This document shows, piece by piece, positions 57,888 through 64,000 of a DNA stretch of 64,000 nt; positions within the stretch are counted from its first letter, which is position 1; the number at the start of each line of letters is the position of its first letter. The notes under the pieces are model-generated. The model made no database searches and was not told where the DNA came from. It saw only the letters and a list, made by a program, of their open reading frames with translations. The position numbers were made by a program, and so were the translations under genes. Source of the stretch: Dactylonectria macrodidyma (Eukaryota; Ascomycota; Sordariomycetes; Hypocreales; Nectriaceae); assembly GCA_020744425.1 (NCBI GenBank), contig JAGMUV010000013.1:558001-622000 (forward strand). The letters are read 5' to 3'.

Positions 57888-58428
57888 AAGTCCTTATATA
57901 TAAAATATATAACTAATAAGGAAATATCTCCTTTAGCTCTTATTAAATAAGACTATAAATAATATATTTAAAATCTTCTAATTTTTAGCTTTATAATAGT
58001 ATATATTATACTTTAGAAAGCCTACCTTCCTTATACTATAACTATAAAGGATATTTATAATAAGAACCTTTAATAAGATTAGAGTTTAAGTATTAGACAT
58101 ACGTCTAATAGTCCTAAAACTCAGAATACGTCCTACTTGGTTTTACTATAATAAATTGTCTAAATCCCCTATTAGATTGGATATATGACTAGATAGTAAT
58201 CTCTTTATAAAGCTAGGGCTTTTCTTTAGCCAGTCTAAAAGGATAATGATTATTAATACATACATTTTCTTAACTAATTACATTAAACTGACTACTTTTC
58301 TAATCATCTTTTCCTGCTCTTTTTGAATTTCTAATCCCTTTTCTGATTGGTTAATTCCTTGACCCACAATCGCCGAGTTCTACTAATAACCTTCCACTCC
58401 TTCCACTCCTTCCACTGCTGTAGCCTTT
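57888..58428. repeat. Insertion of about 540 bp in element C, absent from A
   Basis: Flanking sequence matches A on both sides (GTCTATTAAAGGCTTTA on the left, GACGCTTAGAAGAGC on the right). The left half is AT-rich. The right half (58,083-58,428) is GC-richer and includes a palindrome TATTAGAC-ATAC-GTCTAATA near 58,092 and three 9-bp units CCTTCCACT near 58,390. No terminal repeats or coding motifs were found; type unknown. Boundaries are approximate. Confidence 0.5.
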
Positions 58429-61400
58429 ATAGACGCTTAGAAGAGCTAAGTAATATAAGAGTTATAACTACTTATTATCTTAAATGATTTTAACTAAGTA
58501 TCTATAGGTTTAAAGATATTTACTCCTTCTATTTCTAATCCTTCCTCTTCTTTTACTATTATATATAAAATGCCTTTAGTAAATACTATATATAGTTAAG
58601 GTTTTCTAGTAATTACTATAATATTTCGCTTTCTAAATAGTTTTTTTATTTAATAAAGTATATTATTTTACTATTAATTTTTTTTATATTATAAATCTCT
58701 TTAATATAATACTCTTCTAAATCTTCTATTTATAATTTATAATTATAACTATTATTAACTATAATTATATTTTTAAATAGTTCTAGTAGTAAAATATAGA
58801 ATACTAAATGTTTTTTACTCTTTAGATCTAACCTATAGTTATTTTCTAAGATTTTTTCTAGAACTTTATAAAGTCTAATAAACTTATAGTTAAGTTTTTT
58901 ACTTAGCCTATCTATTAAAACATTTTTTTATAGCTAAGAGGACTATATCCCCCTTTAAAAAGGATAGTCCCTTTATCTATTTAAGATTATAGTATTTCCT
59001 TATCTAGTTTCTAATAAACTTAAATTCAATCCTTAGTTCTTTATAAAGGTTTTTCAGTTTATTAGAAGTAAGTATTATATAAGGATTAATAATTCCTTTT
59101 TATAGTTTATAGTATGCATTAAGTATAAATCTGAAATTTATAAATATTAGTATAAGCTTTATACTTTTATATATAGTAATATTATAGCTTAATTAGGCTA
59201 TTAGTAGTTTTTTAACTTAGTCATTTTATTTATAATTAATATAATACTATAAATATTATTTAAAGATCTAGTTTATCCTTTCTATTTATTTATCTACTTA
59301 TAGTTAGAATGTAATAATTAATTAGTAATTAAATCTAAGCTATACTATTAAAGCTTATTAAAACTTAAATATAAATAGAAGTCTTCTATTAATTAGGATC
59401 TTTACTAATAGTCTATATATACTAATAATATTCTAATTAAATATATAAGCAAATTCTTCTATATTTATTACCTTTTTATAAAGTATAAAATAAAAAAACT
59501 TTATAAATCTATTTATAATAATAAGAATACTATTATAAAAGGCTTTAGTTATTAGGTCTTTTAATAAGAGTAGTTTTATAATAAAATCTATAGTAATAAA
59601 ATATTATAATCTCTAAGCTATTAATAGAGGTTATAGTTCTTTATAAGGCTTATAGTATTATACCTTAGTTTTTATATAAAGGCTATATTATTAAATAATA
59701 TCTTATATAACCTTCTTAATTCTAAAAAATATATATATTATTTTAACTCTCTTAAGGGTTTTATTAACTTCTTAGTATTTATATAATATATAAGAATGTA
59801 TTTCTTATATAAACTATTCTTATAGTTCTATTAAAACTTATAGTTTTTATAGTTCTAATTATAAAATAGGGATTAAGTAAGGGTTTCTTATAATCCTATC
59901 TATTTTATAAGTCTAATTATATTATTTAATTTTTTTTAGTAATTTATTATTATAAATTATATAATATATATTACTAAGTATTATCTATAGTAAGTATTTA
60001 TAGTACTAATATATATATCCTAAGTATTTTTATTATAAATATTTCTTAAAAATAAAGAAGAAGATTTACTTACTAGTTTTAATCTTTTTAATATTAAAAT
60101 TAGTATATTAATTAATTATATTAATTTATCTATTTTCTAATCCTTTTATATAAATAATAATATAATTAAATTTAAATAAGTATTTAATATATTTAAATTA
60201 TTATTTATTAAGTTTCTATATTATTATAAAGTATAAAATATTCTTATAATCTATATAGACCTTAATCTTATAATTACTTTTTAAAAAGTAATATTAAAAT
60301 TTCTTAAAGTAGTTAATAATAGCTAAGAATTCTTAGTTATAAATAGAATAATTAAATTCTACTTTATATATTTTATATAAATAGAATATAATAAAGTATA
60401 ATAATCTATTTTTATTTCTTTATTTAATTTAATTACTTAATATAAATCCTAAAGTATTAGTTTTTAATTTAATTTCTTTATTAGAATTAAATAATATTAA
60501 AATAGGTTCTAAAGTAATTATATTTTTAATTAATTAAAAGGCTTATTTTATTTTATTATTCTATTTAAACTTAACTCTTTTCTTTATAAACCTAGTAAGT
60601 AGAATAGTATATTTACTAAAGTGTTTAATAAATTGTTAATAGTAGTTTATAAATCTAAAGAAGGATTATAGTTCTATAAGGTTTTTAAGTTATTTCTATT
60701 CTTATATTATTATAATCTTCTTAAAGTCTATTTATACTTAGTTATAAGATATAATATACTTAAAGAATTCTACTTTTAAAGTATAAAAATTACTTTTTTT
60801 AAGTTTAATAAATAAGTTTATATTTTATAGCTTTTATAATATTATATAAATATATTATTTATAATCTTTTTTATTTTTAAAGAAAATAAGTATATTATTT
60901 AAATAATATATAATAAAAATATTAAGATATTTATATAATATATTATTAATTATTTATTAGAATATAGTTAGTATATTAGTAAGTTTAAAAAGTATAATTA
61001 AGTATTTATATAATCTAAACTTAGTTCTAAAAGCAGTCTTCTATTTATATCCTTATTTAATATAGATTAAATTATAAGCTCTTTTAAAATTAAGTACTAT
61101 AAATTACTTAGCTTTATATAGCTTATTATATATCTTAAGGATTAGAGATAATAATATATAATCTTTCTTAATAATTAAATTAAGTTACTTATAGTTTGTA
61201 TAAAAGTATAGCTTTCTATTCTTTTTAAGTATAAATATAACTAAATATCTAGCTAAAGACTTTAATTTTTAAATATAGCCTTTTTTTTCTATTTCTTAAA
61301 TATATTCTCTTAGTATTATTAGCTTATTATTATTAAGGTTATAAATAAGGAAAAACTTAGGATTAGCTCTATCTTTTAAGATAATTTTTAAGTCCTATTT

Positions 61401-64000
61401 ACTTAGTTTTAAAAGACTAGTCTTAAGTTCTTCTTTAAAGAGTTTTTTATAAATTCAGTATCTTAAGAGTATATTTTTAAGTCATTCTTCTTTTACTTAC
61501 TATTATTTTTTCTACTCTTTAAAGTCCTTATCTATTTATCTAAACTATTTTTAAATAAATATAATAACTCATTTTATATATTATATTTTTCCTTATTAGT
61601 ACTTCTATTTTATTCTTTTTAAAAATAAGGAAGTATCTATTATTTCTTTTTTATAACTTTATTATTATTTCTATTATTAATTAAAGCTTAAGATCTTAGG
61701 TTATATTTATTACTATTTATAATCTAAGGAAATATATCTCTTTAGTATATTTAGCCTTTCTTTTAGTTAATATTAGAGTTATACTTTTATAATTAAGATT
61801 ATTTAAGTATTACTAAGTAGTCTTTAATATTAAAAATATTAAAATCCACTTCTTAATTTCTTCTTTCTATAAGTACTTTAAAATAATTAATCTTTTATAA
61901 TACCCTTTTTTTATTATAATTAAAAGGTATTCTTTTTAAGTTAAATACTTTATAAAGAAATTTCTTATATTTCTATAATAATACTAACTTATTTACTAAT
62001 TCTAATTAGATATAATTTATAATAATACTATAGTCTATTAATACTATTATTTATACTCTATTAATTTAGACTTCTATTATAATTATATCCTCTTTAAGAC
62101 TTCTTATAATACTTAGAGCCTTCTTTAAAAGTAATATCTCTACTTCTATTATACTTATCTATTACTTTATTATAAATAGTAAGTATCGTTTTTTATATAC
62201 TTATAGATTTCTTTATATTATAGCTTATTATAGAGTTCTCTTCTTATATAAGTCTTAAAGTTAAACTTATCTTTATATATCTTATAGATTGCTTATAAGT
62301 ATTCTATATATTTAAAGCACTTCTTATTATTATAGTTTATAGTATAGTTAGTTAAGCATTTTAATAGACTATACTATAACTATACTTTTTCTTTCTTATA
62401 TATATAGTATTCTTTTATAATATAGTTATTAATTATTAAATCCTTTTTAATACATTCTTTAGAATAGAAGTTATTTTATAGCTTAAGCTAAGCTATTCCT
62501 ATTCTTTTAAACTATTTAATAACTCTATAATCCTATGCCTTAGTTCTATTATAAAACTATTATAATACTTAGAGTATAGTTAATATAGAATAGTAATTAT
62601 AATAAAGTTTCTTAAAGTAATATAATAAGTATATATAGTAAGTATATAATATTTAGAATATATTAATATATTTAGAGTATTAAGAGTATAGTAATAGCTT
62701 ATTACTTATAATTACTTATTCTATTTAGCTATTTACTTTAATAAAGTCTTTTTATTAGATTGCGTAAATATAAATAGGTTATCCTTCTACTATATCTAAT
62801 GTTTATTTAATAAACTGCTTTAGTATTCGCTCGCTTTTCTTATCTTTTTCTAAAGAGTAATTAGGAGTATCTTCTCCTAGCTCCTTTTTTAAGAGTTATA
62901 GAGTAACTAGTTCCTCCTCTAAAGTGTTATTAATACTATTACTATCACTAGATTCAGAGTATTTATTCGTAAGAGCTAGTATATCTTTATTAGTAATAAG
63001 GAGCCTAAGCCTCCTTACCTATCTAGCTTTAGTACTTATACTAATATTCAGTTCTCCTTCTTTATATAAGTAGTATTTATATTTAATCTTATTATTTATT
63101 TACTATTATTATAAGATTTTAATAATGCTTTTATATAAAGTTACTATAATTAGTAGTATTTTTAGAGTAAGTTATTAATCTAGGATATTATCTTCTTTAT
63201 TTATAATTTCTACTATTAGTTAAATATATTTAAAAGTATCCTTTTTCTAAACCTTTTTACCTTTTTTAATTATATTAATCTTTTTAATAGTACTATAAGG
63301 TTGCCTTTCCTTCTTTAATCTTAAAGATAGTAGAACTAGTATTTAAAGTATTAAGATATTATTAATATTAAAAGTTATACTCTTTTATCGATCTTTAAAA
63401 AGTATTTATTACTCTTTTTCTATTTTCTAACTTAGTTATCCTTCTTTATAGGTCTTATTCCTAAGTGTTTCTTTACTCTTAAATTCTTTATTTATAAAGA
63501 GAGTAATTTCATTAGATAAAATCCTTATATTATTATAACTTACTCTAATTATTATAACTATTTTCTTATCTATCTAGAGTTCTTCTTTTTATTAATTAAC
63601 TTATTCTACCTTCTTCTTACTTTTAAGTATTAGTTTAAATTATTAATTAGTTTTAGGCTTTTAGCATTTATAGAATATATATTCTAAAATACTGTAGTTT
63701 TAATAAAGGACCTTAAAGTAATCTTTCTTAACTATTCTAATATTTATAAAGCCTAAGTCTATTCTATATAAAGTATCTATTTATTATTTCTTTCCTTAGT
63801 TTATATAGTTTCCTCTATTCTTTTATTATAAAGTGTAAGATCCTTTAGACTTCTTAGCCTTCTTTTCTTATTATCTTTTAAATTATTAATTATTAATTTT
63901 TATAGTAAGTTATACTAATCTATTATATATAGTAGGTTTAGTTTTTCTAACTATTATATTTTTAATATTAGATTTTAACTTTTTATAAAAGCTTACTATA

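Larger units (their letters stand above)
56878..64000 (-). mobile_element. Element C: second copy of the A family, inverse orientation, truncated by the window
   Basis: The minus strand parallels element A throughout. 3' LTR is at 56,878-57,261, chromodomain region at about 58,560-58,700, integrase at about 59,000-59,950, RNase H at about 60,220-60,500 and reverse transcriptase at about 60,900-61,450. The window's last bases correspond to about 36,700 in element A. From that alignment its 5' LTR should start about 840 bases beyond the edge. It is heavily RIP-mutated like A, and carries an insertion of about 540 bp relative to A at about 57,888-58,428. Confidence 0.82.

Noticed and set aside
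33330..64000. Mitochondrial or bacterial AT-rich insert
   Set aside because: Composition is explained by CpA-to-TpA mutation of recognisable gypsy elements with LTRs and target duplications; no mitochondrial genes or tRNAs were seen.

Overview
The window comes from a filamentous ascomycete (Pezizomycotina, probably Sordariomycetes). The evidence is short GTANGT...YAG introns, HET-domain and ankyrin-repeat proteins, an opsin-related protein, fungal DUF families, and transposons degraded in the manner of repeat-induced point mutation (RIP: CpA to TpA, almost no CA or TG dinucleotides, TAG/TAA in every frame). It has two compartments. Positions 1 to about 33,300 are moderate-GC and genic. From about 33,300 to the end is a continuous AT-rich block of nested, RIP-inactivated transposons with no intact host gene.

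Genic part, left to right: a truncated MFS transporter (minus, runs off the left end); an intact four-exon glutathione S-transferase (plus); a fragment resembling secreted DUF7872-type proteins; a HET-domain pseudogene with four nonsense codons and two frameshifts; an intact two-exon HET-domain protein; an opsin-related protein lacking the retinal lysine; an F-box/DUF7730-like protein; a membrane-anchored SAM methyltransferase; and, divergent from it, a small gene split by a 2,975-bp Mutator-like transposon with 107-bp terminal inverted repeats (TIRs) and a 9-bp target duplication. Then come a 30-bp minisatellite, a Tad-type LINE fragment, a 1,503-residue membrane protein ending in a highly homogenised ankyrin tract, a decayed piggyBac-like element, a 233-bp solo LTR, a secreted carbohydrate-binding-like protein and an F-box pseudogene.

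Repeat part: two copies of a roughly 410-430 bp TIR element (MITE-like), one sitting inside an old LTR (element D). A 7.8-kb Ty3/gypsy chromovirus (element A, 384-bp LTRs, TSD AGTTC) interrupts D's coding relic. A 12,771-bp Ty3/gypsy element with 402-bp LTRs (TSD ATAG) interrupts A at the integrase/chromodomain part of pol. To the right of A lie a solo 402-bp LTR of the large family (TSD GTAT), itself interrupted by a 232-bp solo LTR (TSD GTATC), and a second copy of the A family in inverse orientation (element C), which runs off the right end.

The host genes do not form a recognisable biosynthetic cluster. Two HET loci (one dead), a repeat-homogenised ankyrin membrane protein, a DUF7872-like fragment and degraded F-box genes beside a large heterochromatin-like block look like an accessory, fast-evolving region. 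All domain calls and splice sites were read by eye; no database search was run.
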